A DNA stretch of 64,000 nt from positions 28,148,001-28,212,000 of the forward strand of contig NC_135365.1 of assembly GCF_051622035.1 (NCBI RefSeq). The letters run 5' to 3'. The stretch comes from Arctopsyche grandis. Lineage: Eukaryota > Arthropoda > Insecta > Trichoptera > Hydropsychidae. The translations under genes were made by a program, and so were the position numbers. Under the pieces are notes generated by a model, which had not been told where the DNA came from, did no database searches, and worked only from the letters and a program-made list of their open reading frames with translations. How positions within the stretch are numbered: the first letter of the stretch is position 1; the number at the start of each line of letters is the position of its first letter. Shown here in pieces: positions 23,968 through 35,408 of the stretch.

Positions 23968-24705
23968 ACTAGCTGAACCCAGCATGCGTTGCAATGCCAC
24001 AATAACGCACGCGATTCCCTTTCCCATTCCCGTTCTCGTTCCCGTTCCCGTTCTCGTCCCCGTTCCCATTTGTCGGAAAAACGCAGGTAGCGAAACATTT
24101 GAAATTTTTCGATTATTTATTTATTTTACCATAACATTGCAATGCCACTCATTCCGTTTCCGTTCCTGTTTTTGGCCGATTTTTTTTTCTATAAACTTAC
24201 TGGACATGCATACAATAAATCCTGAAAGTTTCATCGTACAATAACGCATGCAATTCCCGTTCCCGTTTCTCGATGCGTGAATGTTTCAGTTTCAAATTAA
24301 TACTTAATAATCAATTTAAATTATAGTAAAGTACATATAGGAACGCATACGTGACAGATAGACAAACATTGATTTATAAACATATGTAGGATTGTTATGA
24401 GTGGTACGTAATATCAGGTTGGTATGAGTGGTACGTAATGTATTTGTACGTTAGCATGCGTCTGAGCAAGTCGGTTACCAACGTAAACATTTTCTTAACT
24501 ACACACTGGCGCTTCATACTTTCGCGTCGATAAAATCATAATTACGAATATTATTATTAAGAGGTTTTATCCCGTTTTTTTTCAATGTAATCTTCCCGGA
24601 CATGCATACAAAAAATCCTGAAAGTTCCATGATAATCGGTTCAGTGGCTTAGGACCCTATTCGAGACAGACAGACAGACAAACCTTGATTTTTATATACA
24701 TATAT
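23968..24705 (+). repeat. RTE-like non-autonomous retroposon
   Basis: It starts tactagctgaacccagcatg, passes through CCCGTT/CCCATT runs, and ends ataatcggttcagtggctta, a (GACA)n block and cttgatttttatataca. This start and end are typical of RTE-related retroposons in arthropods. Internal repeats (ctggacatgcatacaataaa at 24197 and cggacatgcatacaaaaaat at 24597) suggest two fused copies. No RT frame. Confidence 0.6.
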
Positions 24706-25571
24706 ATGTATATGTATATAATATTTAACTTTATTTTAATTCATGTATCAATTCCTTTCCACCAAAGTAAAATTGATAAAAATACTTTTGTCTTAATCAG
24801 ATGTCGTTCGATACAGAATTTTCATTGTTATTGTTGCGAAAATAGCATGTAATGAAATAAAACTTGATTGACATATTATTTTTTGTCAGGGGTGAACAAC
24901 CCATATTTCCCGGTTTATTTTCTATGGTCAACTTTCTTCGTAGAAAGTTTCGACTTATCGAAATCACAAAACATACGAAAAGTATTTTAGTGGAAATTTA
25001 ATCTGCATGTATGGGGTCTCACCTGTATTTGTTTTTGGACTAACATATAGCCTGAGAGCCAGAAGTTTGTAATTTGACATCATTGAATGGCAGAAAATTT
25101 TTCTATTGAATTTGTAGGATTCGTTTGCTCTTCACGGTGTGGAAAGTCACAAATTTATTTTTTTTATTTACATTTAATGCCAGTTTCGGCAAAAGTTACA
25201 CGTGAAATCGCATTACCGAATATTTTCCAGGCAGAAACGTATTCAAATGAGATTTTTACATAATTAAATCGAGTAATAATTTTCAGTGCTGTGTTCAATT
25301 TTAATCAAGTGTTTTCAAACGTTAAATTAATGAATGCAAATTAGCATTTTGCGTACGCGTATAGAGGATGCAAAAATGTTCAATAAAATTGCATTTAATA
25401 TTACACTCACATTTTACGAATTCAATTTAATCACATCGCTATAAATCGAATTTGTATATTAATTTTTCGCCAATTTGAATTTTATGCAAATTTTACTGTA
25501 GCGTTTTATACAGCATTTAATCCGCAAGAAATTTGCAAAAAATTAGACTAAATCTATGCGACATTAACTAT
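24706..25571. other. Unassigned AT-rich DNA
   Basis: Nothing recognised; low GC, no gene. Confidence 0.4.
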
Positions 25572-27628
25572 ATAATTTTGCCATTTTTGCTGACTATTTT
25601 GACTCCACTTTCAATAGTGATTCTACCATTAACCTTTCTATCTCTAATACAGATACTTCTTCATGTAACTTATCTACTTTTCATTTTGACATATCTACTG
25701 TACTCAGTCACATCAACTCTCTCAATGTTAATCTTGGTGCGGGTTGTGATGGCTTGCCTTCTTTTTTCCTTGTTAAATGTGCTGTCCCATTATCTCTTCC
25801 CATAACAATCCTTTTCAATCTTTCTATGTCTAACGGTAAATTTCCTGACTATTGGAAATTATCTTACATCACCCCTATTTTTAAAAAAGGTGATAAGAAT
25901 CTTATTGAGAATTACCGTCCTATTTCTAAACTATCTGTCATTAGTAAAATCTTTGAAAAAATTATCTATAATTTCCTTTTCTCCAATTTCAAAAACTACA
26001 TTATACCTGAACAACATGGTTTTTTAAGGGGAGATCGGTAGAGACTAACCTGCTTAATTTCACTAGTACTCTCACATCTTATATGGACAAACGAATCCAA
26101 ATAGACGTTGTTTATACGGATTTCTCTAAAGCTTTTGATAAAATCAATCACAACCTATTACTCAATAAACTTTGGTCCCTCGGAATCCGAGGAAATTTAT
26201 TTCGTTGGATCTCTTCGTATATACTAAATCGTCACCAAATCATAATTCTCAATGGTTTTAGATCATCACTTAGACATATTCCTTCCGGTGTCCCACAAGG
26301 GTCGCATTTAGGTCCCTTATTCTTTTTACTCTATATTAATGATATCTCATACATCTTCAAACATTCCTTTATACTTCTTTACGCTGATGATTTAAAAATT
26401 TACAAACCAATATTCACCATAGACGATTGTCATAAGATACAAGAAGATCTAGATAGATTCTCTATATATTGTTTAAATAATGATCTTTTTATTAATCTAG
26501 AAAAATGCTCTATTTTAAATTTCACTAGAAATAAGTCAATTATTACTAATCAATATCAATTAAATCATTCAATCCTTAACACGTCATCTTCTATTAAGGA
26601 TCTTGGTGTAATACTCAATAATAAACTAGATATCTATGAACATATTTCTTTTATTACCTACAAAGCATTTAAATCTCTTGGATTCCTACTCCGCTCTACA
26701 AAACCCTTTAATGATCCTTATGTACTAAAATTACTTTATTTTTCCTTTGTAAGGTCTCACATTGAATTTGCCTCAATTATCTGGTCACCTTTTTATTTAT
26801 CCCATATTAATTGTATTGAGAAAGTTCAACTTAAATTTATTAAATCCTTACGCTACCTTTTTCCTACCTATACCCATTCTACTGTTTCCGACATTTTAAA
26901 AATCCTTTCTTTTAACAATCTTTCTGTCAGGCGACGACATACTGATGCTATATTCTTCTTTAAGCTCATAAATGGTTACCTTGATTTTTCTGATTTACTG
27001 AATAAGGTTAATTTCAGAATCCCAGTTCGGTACTCTAGACGCGTTGCACTCTTTTCACTTGATCCTTTCAATACTAATTCCCAAAAATATTTTTATCTGC
27101 AGCGCGTTTATCGTATGTTTAACGGAGAGCTGAATGAGGTTGATCTATTTGGTATTTCTCTACATCAATTCAGGTCTAACATCAAGAGAATCTTGACCGA
27201 TTGATTCATTTCTTCTCCTATTCTATTTTTCCAATATTTCCAATATTTTTATACTTTAGTTTAGTTATGTAATGTGCTATTTATTCATATTATAACTTTC
27301 ATTATTTTCCTTTTCATTTGTTTATTTTGTATTTACCTTTTTCATTTGTTTTATATTTGTTAATTTCAATTTCTTCTTATATTCTATTTTATAACCTTTT
27401 CCAAATATTTTAATACTATAGTTTAATTATGCAATGTTCTACATATTTTGTCATGCCTTTATTCTTTACTTTTTAATTTGTTTTCCTCATATTTATCTTT
27501 TTCATTTTTGTAAAAATCTATTATTGGACTCGGATGTTACATATATTATTTATTTACTATTTGTTTTTTTATACATATCTATGTACATCCTGTCTGTTGA
27601 TTTTTCAATTAATAAAATAAAATAATCA
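25572..27628 (+). pseudogene. LINE family B, frameshifted RT
   Basis: 5'-truncated non-LTR retrotransposon. Fingers region lies at 25572-26040 (GAGCDGLPSFF, DYWKLSYITPIFKKGDK, IENYRPISKLS). A one-base deletion near 26030 shifts the frame; the rest (26083-27204, 373 residues) carries YTDFSKAFDKINHNLL (residue 11), GVPQGSHLGPLFFLLYIND (about 69) and the catalytic YADD (about 100), then DLGVIL and the C-terminal FIKSLRYLF region. The 3' UTR (27205-27600) ends in (ATAAA)n. The rest of the protein is intact, so this was recently active. Another copy's UTR is at 10535-10912. Motif style fits the Jockey/CR1 group. Confidence 0.85.
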
Positions 27629-27719
27629 GTTTCATAATTTGCACATACATATGTATATCTATTATAAATCCTATAAAATTATAAATAATATTTGAAAATA
27701 TCTGACCGCAATAAAAAAA

Positions 27720-28105
27720 AATGGATGTGACCAATCCATGACATTATTTATGTATTTGAGGAATATAAGAAGTATAAAAAACAAAATTTGATAATGAAAC
27801 TTATGCAAACAAACGTTCTTACATGACTGCCGACTATGAGAGCATTTTCGACAATTTTGACAAAAAAAATACTATGTACTTCCGGTTTATGAATGCAGCC
27901 TAAAGCCTATCAATTCTAAGTTAGTACAAAAATACAAATATATAATTTCAACTTTATACGTTCGGTTATATGGAAAAAACTTTTGGTCACAACATTTTTG
28001 ACTTTTTCGAGGAAAAAATCCCACTTCCGATTCATTAAATGTTATTTGTAAATTTGCAACATTTTATACAATTCACCGAAATTCGAGATTGCTGAAAACT
28101 CGAGG
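27720..28105 (-). repeat. Family X repeat, terminal part
   Basis: Minus-strand copy of the last part of family X: tatttgaggaatataagaag, cttccggtttatgaatgcag, ggaaaaaatcccacttccg. Confidence 0.55.
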
Positions 28106-28109
28106 CGAG

Positions 28110-28297
28110 AAAATGGATAAGATTGCCAATTTGTTGGAACCGTTTCAATTAAAATCAGATAAATTAGTAAACTCTGATAGGAAACAATCGACCGGGAGTC
28201 ACAAATCCAAGGTCTGGCCAGCAGAAATCAATGGGATTTGAACCCGTGAGCACTCTGTTCAAAGCATTATATGCTAACCACTAGTCTATTCTGCTGG
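28110..28297 (-). repeat. tRNA-headed SINE, head and body
   Basis: On the minus strand: box A-like tagtggttagcat, box B cgggttcaaatccc, then ctggccagaccttggattt and the body. Tail absent, truncated 3'. It lies end-to-end with the next SINE. Confidence 0.7.
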
Positions 28298-28311
28298 TAT
28301 TATACATACAC

Positions 28312-28760
28312 ATATTTTTACATAGATACGTATATACCAGGAGGGCTTAACAGGAAGACCCCAATGCGCCTTCCTGGACAATTCATTACAAACAATGCAG
28401 CATTTTATTATTACATAAATCACTGTATTTCCAGAAGCTGAAGAACACGAAATAACAATTAATTAATTACAGAATTACAGAATTAATCCATTCAGACATC
28501 TATGGATTCAGATTTTGTACATATTTTTTACAAATTATACACACAATAAATACAGAAGATTTTTGACAACAGGAAAGATGATTTTTTGCCTATTTTGAGC
28601 AACCATTTCAACAATGATCATATAAAATTGGCAAACTCTGATAAGAAACGATCGATATGGAGTCACAAATACCCCCAAATCTAACCAGCAGTATGGTAGA
28701 TCGAACCCACTGATCACTTGGTGCTAAACATACACGCTACCATTACAGCACACTGCTGGC
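28312..28760 (-). repeat. Full-length tRNA-headed SINE (about 449 bp)
   Basis: Reference copy for the family. Order on the minus strand: tRNA-like head with box A-like gctgtaatggtagcg and box B gtgggttcgatctacc; body with ggagtcacaaata-complement and gatcgtttcttatcagag; a middle part ending cagcttctggaaatacagtg; then gcattgtttgtaa, the hairpin (28337-28377) and a short A/T tail. Transcription would be by RNA polymerase III. It encodes no protein. Confidence 0.85.
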
Positions 28761-28761
28761 T

Positions 28762-29666
28762 TAAGCACTTAAATATTTATTTATTTATTTGGAAAATTTA
28801 CAGTTTATTAAGTTACATAGATTGATGGTAAAAAATTATAATTATGTTAAGTAAACCATTAATAATTTTCACATATAGGTAAAAAAAAGAAAAGCTCAAA
28901 CATTTAAAATAAGAAACAAATATGATAATAGAGTAAGATAGTTAGAGAAAACAAAAAGAAAAAAATAGAAATAACAGTATAATAAAAATATCAAAATAAT
29001 AAGAATAATAATATGATAAAAATTATGAAATAATAAAAATAATATAATTTATAACAAAAAACAAAAAGACAAAATAAATACATCAAAATAAAAATTCATA
29101 ATCACAATCGTAAATTTTCAATAAAATGAATCATCGAAAAACAAATTTGCAATAATCACTCTAGCTTGTATAGCATTAATATTAAATAAGTCAAACATAG
29201 AAATTGTTAAAATTAGTGTGTTGACGGTGGAGCTTGCACGCCAGATGAATGAGCTTCTTCCATAATTAGAAAAAGTATTAGGTATGTAAAGGAGCTCATT
29301 ACATCTAGTCATTCTATTTGGCACACGCAATGATAGTCTGCTCAATAATTGAGGACAGTCGATCGAACCGTTAAGGATATTCAAAATTGTTGAGATGTCA
29401 GCTATCTCCCTTCTTTTGACAAGTGGAAGTAGATGCTGACACCTACAAGCATCTTCATAGGAAGTATAGTTTAATCCAAAACGGCTACTGATGTACCTCA
29501 AGAATCTCTTCTGAATGCGCTCCAATCTGTCTCTTGCACCAGAGTACTCTGGGTTCCAAACTCGGGATGCAAACTCAACAATACTTCTTACGTATGCACA
29601 ATATACTATTTTGTATGATTTAATGGAAGTAAAGTAAAGCATATGTACTACATATTTAAGTGCTTA
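28762..29666 (-). pseudogene. LINE RT C-terminal fragment flanked by inverted 15-mers
   Basis: The 174-residue frame at 29118-29642 reads YVRSIVEFASRVWNP, LERIQKRFLRYISSRFG and YEDACRCQHLLPLVKRRE, the region after the RT palm of Jockey/CR1-type LINEs, with an intact stop. The 3' UTR is AT-rich and ends in (AAAT)n at 28772-28790. It lacks the catalytic domain. A perfect 15-bp inverted pair (taagcacttaaatat, 28762-28776; atatttaagtgctta, 29652-29666) encloses the copy instead of a direct duplication. Confidence 0.75.
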
Positions 29667-29699
29667 TCTAGTTTTTGCTGAAATAAACTTAGTTCATAG

Positions 29700-30310
29700 G
29701 AAAGCCCGCTGGTAAGTGTGTACATTCTGCGGTCAATGTAGCCATGAGCTATATCTTTCACTACACACCCGCTCGCCACGTCCCCCTGGCGCGCGACAAA
29801 TTAAACAGGGGACGAAGCTCGCGCTCGCGCCAAAACGCGTGCGGTCGGCTCGGCGCCGAATGCAAATTTTCGCATTACCCGCCAACGCATATTCATGACG
29901 CGACGATCAAAGATAATCCGAATTCAGCTGCCGCCGTTTAACTCTATTTGACTTTGTGCGCCGGTGTTGAGCCGCCTAATCAGCGAGGGCGGTAGACGTG
30001 AACAACATCGACAAAACGATCCACCTACCCACCCACCCACCCACCCACCTACCCACCCACCTACCCACCCACCTACCCACCCACCTACCCACAAGCTCGC
30101 TCGTCCGTTAATCGGCGCGGGTACATATGTCTTGTCGGCCACGCCTATAACGTGTTCGGTCGTTTGTGTCGCTCACGCACCGCTGCCTGTCGCCGTGGAC
30201 TCCATTTACCTACCGGGCATTCAGCGGAAGAAGGCCGTAAGCGACCTCGGCGTTTTCGCCAAACGGCGTTTGTGCGATCTGGGTCGTTCATTGTCCACTC
30301 GTTTTTGAAG
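29700..30310. other. GC-rich, CpG-rich island
   Basis: About 600 bp with many CpG steps (cgcgctcgcgcc, ggctcggcgccg), low repeat content apart from the minisatellite, and short frames without domain motifs. It contrasts sharply with the AT-rich surroundings. Could be a promoter/5' UTR region of a host gene outside the window; no exon is recognised. Confidence 0.45.
30020..30092. repeat. CCCA/CCCACCTA minisatellite
   Basis: Alternating cccaccta and ccca units, about 73 bp. Open frames on both strands through it (Thr-His-Pro-Pro or Gly-Gly-Trp-Val) are repeat artefacts. Confidence 0.9.
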
Positions 30311-30390
30311 CATTGATATGTGTGATAAATTTGTGAAAAGCGCTTGCAGTATATTTTAATTTTCATTTATGCTATACGCATATTTCGGGT

Positions 30391-30735
30391 TTGGGTTTCC
30401 ATGAAAAACGCTTAGTATACGATGCTGTGTTTGTGAACTCTTTGACGTATGCATCTAGCATTTGGGATCATCGTGTCGAATTAAAGACGGTCCGTCGTAC
30501 ATTAAATAGTGGTCAGCGTTTTCCTCTGATCGCTCTTACCCAGGCTTATCGCACTGCGTCTACAGACTCACTACAGATTCTTGCGGGTACATTGCCACTT
30601 GACTTGGTCGTCCAAATAAGAGCTGCTCGAGAAAAACTTCGTGGTGGGTTAGATGCTTCCGTCTCAGGCGTCCTTTTCCGTGCTCCTAATCAGTCACAGT
30701 GCGATGATCCTCGATTCTGGCAAAGTTTGGAGTCT
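30391..30735 (+). pseudogene. R1-like LINE C-terminal fragment
   Basis: The frame carries VNSLTYASSIWDHRV, SGQRFPLIALTQAYRTAST and LAGTLPLDLVVQIRAA, the conserved pattern after the RT domain in R1/I-type LINEs (QR, AYRT-ST, LAG-PL-L). About 115 residues remain; no zinc knuckle end is seen. The tail leads into the W-type sequence at 30745-30812. Confidence 0.7.
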
Positions 30736-30834
30736 GTTATTTTAAATTGTCCAGTTCAAATCAAAAGTCAAAATTACGTATTTTCACTTGGGATTTTTTC
30801 CCACTGGTAATACTATCGTGTTAGTGGTCATTTT

Positions 30835-31005
30835 TTATATCTCTTATCTCTTATCCGATCGTTTTCATACTTTGCCATATTGCTCATTTTGGTCATCAAT
30901 ATACGTTAATGTATCGTCTGCCATTACTTTGGAGATAAAATATCGTATACAACGCGTTTTAAAAACGGGGCACGTAGAGCTTCCTGACGTTTAACAAGCG
31001 TTCGT
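30835..31005 (+). repeat. Interspersed repeat Y, copy
   Basis: It contains cttatccgatcgttttcata, ttgctcattttggtcatcaa and gccattactttggagataaa. Confidence 0.65.
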
Positions 31006-31814
31006 GCCGTGTGTTCCAACTTTTTCACCTTGATATGGCCATATCAGATTTTAATTGTTTAAACGCCTATAATTCACTCTATATTTTATAAAATTTGCTC
31101 TATAGGTTCTCGTTATCTCTAATATATAAATATTTATAGTTTTAACTCTCATATGTATATATAAATTTCAAATTTGGCGTGTAGCTTCTTGTAAGGTAAT
31201 ACACGATATATATTGATTTTTGGCCAAATATGTCAGATCTGACATTTCACGACTAAAAGTATATCTCTTCACTGGGTTTTATCTGCGAGATAATTATTCT
31301 CTTTTATTCTGTGAATGTGTGTGTGAGTGTGCGTTTGCTGTTTAGGTGTGTTTATGTGTTTGTGTGTGTGTGTATTTGTGTGTGTGTGTGTGTGTTTGTG
31401 TGTTTGTGTGTGTGTGTGTGCTTATGCACGCATATACATACATACATGTATGTTTACTTGAGGTGTGCGTGCATTCGCACGGCACATTTCAGGTATTATT
31501 TCCAAACGCATGCGCGCTTTATGTGTTCATGCGTTGTACTGGTTATATACAGTGTGGTTTTTTTTATTAGAACAGTGATGTGCGGTTGTTCTTGTGCGAT
31601 ATTCATGAACAACGGTCTCGTTCTCCGACGAAAGGGTCTCTTAGACTGTATTCGTTGGGGGGGGGGGTGGCCTCATGTTGAGGGCTTTATGGGTCAAATT
31701 CCTCGGCATTTAAAGCGGGCTTATAATATTCCATACTTTTTTTTTCTTTAAATTTTTATTTAATTGCTATATTGTATGTTTGTACTGTTAGGTAAATTGC
31801 GATGTTTATTTTAT
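31006..31814. other. Unassigned DNA with (GT)n microsatellite
   Basis: The segment 31315-31425 is a compound (GT)n/(TTTGTG)n array. Frames across it are Cys-Val rich artefacts. The part 31575-31660 (gtctcgttctccgacgaa) recurs at 33490-33560 and 52550-52610, so it is another dispersed repeat. Confidence 0.5.
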
Positions 31815-31879
31815 CTATGTACGCAGTAACAATAGATGAAGTTTTGTGATAATGCGAAAATTCGAACTCGAGATTTTTA

Positions 31880-32176
31880 TTACATATTTAGCTTCTTATC
31901 CGATCGTTTTCATACTTTGCCAAATTGCTCATTTTGGTCATCATTGTAATTAAATGTATCCTCCGCCATTACGATGGAGAAAAAATATCGTTTTAGACGC
32001 GTTTGAAATTTGAATTTCTGAAAAGTGCCTGACGTTTATCCAGTTTTTAGTTTTAAGCATAGATGGCGGTAGTAAAATAAAATTATTGGTATTTTTATTC
32101 AAAATAATAATTTTATATACAAATTATAGAAGAGGTATGCTTTTAAAAAACTTTTTTTTTATATTTCCCAAATCAA
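31880..32176 (+). mobile_element. Repeat Y with readable boundaries
   Basis: About 297 bp inserted into family X, with attttta on both sides as possible duplication. Sequence: cttatccgatcgttttcata, tcattttggtcatca, ccgccattacgatgg, gtttgaaatttgaatttctg, catagatggcggtagtaaaa, then an A/T-rich end. Noncoding. Class unknown; SINE-like or MITE-like. Confidence 0.6.
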
Positions 32177-32422
32177 TTTTTACTGATTCAAACTCAGAAT
32201 CGATTACTGATCACGTTTTCATGATCTAGAAAAAATGTGTCTGGGTATTTTGGAGATTTTTTGAACACCGTTAGTTCTATCGAACAGAAACTCGGTATTG
32301 GTTACTGAAATTCTTTTGAACACTGTTCGTCTTATCACACTGAGACTTAGCGTCGGTTACTGAAATTTTTATCGATATTATGTCAATTTTTTTTAAATTT
32401 TTAAGTTGACCGGAAATGGTAC

Positions 32423-33295
32423 TGTTATATCTACATAAGTCTTTATTTGTTTTATGTTAGCTGTATTCTATTCCCACGACCTTTAAATCAATCTGCGAGA
32501 CGAATTATGTTTCCCCCAAAAATATCAAAGCCCTTCTTAAGCCTGCATAACAAATTGCGTGCATCTACTCAGCCATTTCTCGATACATTCAAGACACATA
32601 TGTTAACACTAAAAATATCGTTTTTCAACTAACTTTATCGCTTTTCTGCATTATTCTCACGACTCTTAATCCGCACAACGAATTGCGTGAAATCTACCCT
32701 CAAGAGATACATATGCAAACACTAAAAATATTGTCTTTAATTAGTTTACCAGCATTTTTCACACGACTCGACTCGAATCGTATTCCCTCAAAAACCCTTT
32801 TAAAGCTGCGTAACTAATTGTGTGAAAACCATTTCTCGATACACTCAAGGGTCAAAGTATTAAAGTCTTAAGATATTGTTTTACTTAACTCGAGTTCCCC
32901 CCTATTTTATCACGAACTATGATTGGTCCAAATTGTTACGTCTATTAAATATATACTGATGTTAAACATATGGAACGTCACTTGCGATCGAGCCGTCTCT
33001 TACTTATCACTTGCGATCGAACCGTCTGACTTACAACCGAACCGTCTCTTACTAATCACTGACTTACAATTGAACCGTCTAACTAGTGACTCGCGATTAG
33101 ACGACTTAACTAGTAAACTACTAACTAGTAACGTGTAATACTAACTAATCTCGTGTATACTTACTACTATTAAAGAAGATAATCATCTTATAAAATAAAG
33201 TGAGTTTTATTTACGGAGTAGCGTTCCGCAAAAACGCTTGGTGGCAGCGGAAATATTAATAACAACAAAAAAACACATCACCCACGAATGTAACA
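32423..33295 (+). mobile_element. Solo LTR with internal PBS-like motif
   Basis: An 873-bp insertion starting TGTTATATC and ending AATGTAACA, flanked by gtac (32419-32422, 33296-33299). The host is the family X sequence ggaaatggtac/ctccc, so the boundaries are secure. It contains imperfect tandem units of about 120-190 bp (caacgaattgcgtg-like, atacattcaaga), then repeated ttgcgatcgaaccgtct units at 32980-33090, ataaaataaag as a possible polyadenylation signal, and tggtggcagcgg 53 bp before the end. TGT...ACA ends and a 4-bp duplication fit an LTR retrotransposon; the superfamily is undetermined. Confidence 0.75.
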
Positions 33296-33589
33296 GTACC
33301 TCCCTTATAGGTGTCCTCTTTTTTTAAGTTTTTGAATTCAATTATCTCCCAAACCGCTAACCAAATTAGACTATGAATTTTTTTCACATGAAATAGATAT
33401 AAAAAATTTAATAACCTAATATTTTGACCTGAACCGGAAGTAGTACTTTTACTCTAGTTTTTAATAGAGCAGTGGTGTGCATTTGTTCTAGTGCTATATT
33501 GCCGGATAACCGTCTCGTTCTCCGACGAAATGGTTTCTCAGACTGCATTTGTTGGGGGAGTTAATATAATTAGAGCCTATAATGCAAAT

Positions 33590-33885
33590 TTTATAAGATA
33601 TAGTGTGAAAAAGATAAAGTTATAGGCGTTTAAGTAATTCAAATTTGACAAAACCAGTGAGGCGGAATGTCAAACAGACAAGGCTTCAGATTCTAAGCAA
33701 ATACCGTCACCGACTCCAAAATTTTCAAATCTTGAAACATGTTAATTACGATTACATTTCACTGTCGACTAAGCGGATACAATTGAAATCTCTATCAGAG
33801 GCCAAACCTCGCATAATGGCAAAGTTTCAGAGTGATCGGAAGAGTTTTAGGAAGGGAACAATTATCGTTGCAATAGTTGCGTAAA
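33590..33885 (-). repeat. Diverged repeat Y-like copy
   Basis: It keeps ggcaaagtttcagagtgatc and ggaagag, reminiscent of gcaaagtatgaaaacgatcg in family Y. Weak. Confidence 0.35.
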
Positions 33886-35210
33886 AATAAAACGAGAAAA
33901 AAAAATATATACATACATATATACACAATAAAGACAATTTTTAAATTCCTAATAAACAAATATGAAATGTAAACATATTTTGATTTTCATTTTCCCTAGA
34001 TATTTTTTTATGGAAAATGGATGCGTCATTCATTGTTAATATATTGAATTTTATGTACATAGGTTGAGAGATTTATATTGAGAAAATTACAAACTAGAAG
34101 TGTTCCGTCATTGTGTTCTCAAATAAAAAGTGTCCCGTCATCGGAAAAGTTTGTGAAACACTGTTAGGTTCAAGTTTAATTGAAAAACTTTTCACCTGCG
34201 GTACTTTATTAATTTTTTAATTCAAATGTTCAGATCCTTCGTTCTAGATTTATACACAGAGCAACATACGAACAATATCAAACACTTGAATATATTGCAT
34301 AAAAGTATTTTGTTTGTTATATAATTTTAAACGGTTTGAAGGTACACGAACTAGAAAAAAAATGAAAGTTCCAATTTTAACTTAAAAAGTTTTTTTTCGT
34401 AAAATCGTAAAACTTTATCCATTGAATTAAGGTTCTATACAGTGAAGTGTGTCGTTTGCGTTTTCAGCGAATTTTGCTTTCGTCCAATTTTCAGCTGCAT
34501 TTTAGGGGTGGTTGGGAGGTTTGAAAAGGGGAACGAAGTGTAAAATGAAGGATGGAAGTTCACAGTAAGTGAGAAAGAGAGAAAGAGAGTGGTTACAGTG
34601 CCTTTCGGGTAATCAAAGGCAACCTAATTGAACAAAGCGGGAGAAAGTAGCCTCGAGCACGATTCATTTCCGGGAAAATCCACAGCGTTTTCCACCTATC
34701 GGTCGTTTTTCCACACCCCGCGTGCACTACGTCCCGTCACGAAAACAGTCAAAACCCACGGTAGGAAATTCAAACTATCGCAAATCCAAATAATTAGACC
34801 TGCAGTAATTGTAAATATTACTATGTACCTATGACAATCAACCCGAAATTAATTTTGGTTTCTTCACAGTGACATCTAAAAATATCCCCTGATACTGATG
34901 AAATTGAAAAAAGTCGATATTTTTCGTTTGTAATATATTCAAGAGGTAGTGTCAAGGGTTGACACTAAACACGTATGATAAAATAATCGAATCGGTTCCT
35001 ACAAACGCGCGGTGATTAAGTAGTTAAGGATAGTTTGATTAAATTCAATAGAAAACCACTATTGTTTGCAATAATGGTTCAAAGAAATTCATGTACATAA
35101 AGCTTCATTGAGTACGAATTTTGACAAGACTGTTACGAAAGTGATAAAGAAAATTGCATACTATTTTTTTACATACCTCCTTTTAGCTTCACTTACGATT
35201 ACAGTTCAGG
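33886..35210. other. Unassigned DNA
   Basis: Includes a more GC-rich part at 34490-34800 (purine-rich gagaaagagagaaagagag near 34570). No gene recognised. Confidence 0.4.
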
Positions 35211-35214
35211 CAAA

Positions 35215-35385
35215 AATTTGCCTCTTATCCGATCGTTTTCATACTTTCATACTTTGCCATATTGCTCACTTTGGTCATCAATATAAGTAAATATATTCTC
35301 CGCCATTACGATGGAGAAAAAGTATCGTTTTAGACGCGTTTGAAATTTGAATTTCTGAAAAGTGCTTGACGTTTATCCAGATTTT
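35215..35385 (+). repeat. Interspersed repeat Y, copy
   Basis: It has tcttatccgatcgttttcat, gctcactttggtcatcaata, cattacgatggagaaaaagt and cttgacgtttatccag. Confidence 0.65.
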
Positions 35386-35408
35386 TTTTATTTATAGTTA
35401 GTTTAGGA

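Larger units (their letters stand above)
31815..33480 (+). repeat. Family X copy split by two insertions
   Basis: Head: 31815-31878 (acaatagatgaagttttgtg, cgaactcgagattttta). It continues at 32177 (tgattcaaactcagaatcg) after repeat Y, and again at 33300 (ctccc, ttataggtgtcctct) after the solo LTR. The two gaps date both insertions as later than the family X copy. Confidence 0.75.

Noticed and set aside
29924..30308. Frames with Thr-His-Pro-Pro or Gly-Gly-Trp-Val repeats
   Set aside because: Products of the CCCACCTA minisatellite read on either strand.
31311..31751. 146-codon Cys/Val-rich frame
   Set aside because: Runs through a (GT)n array; composition is that of the repeat.
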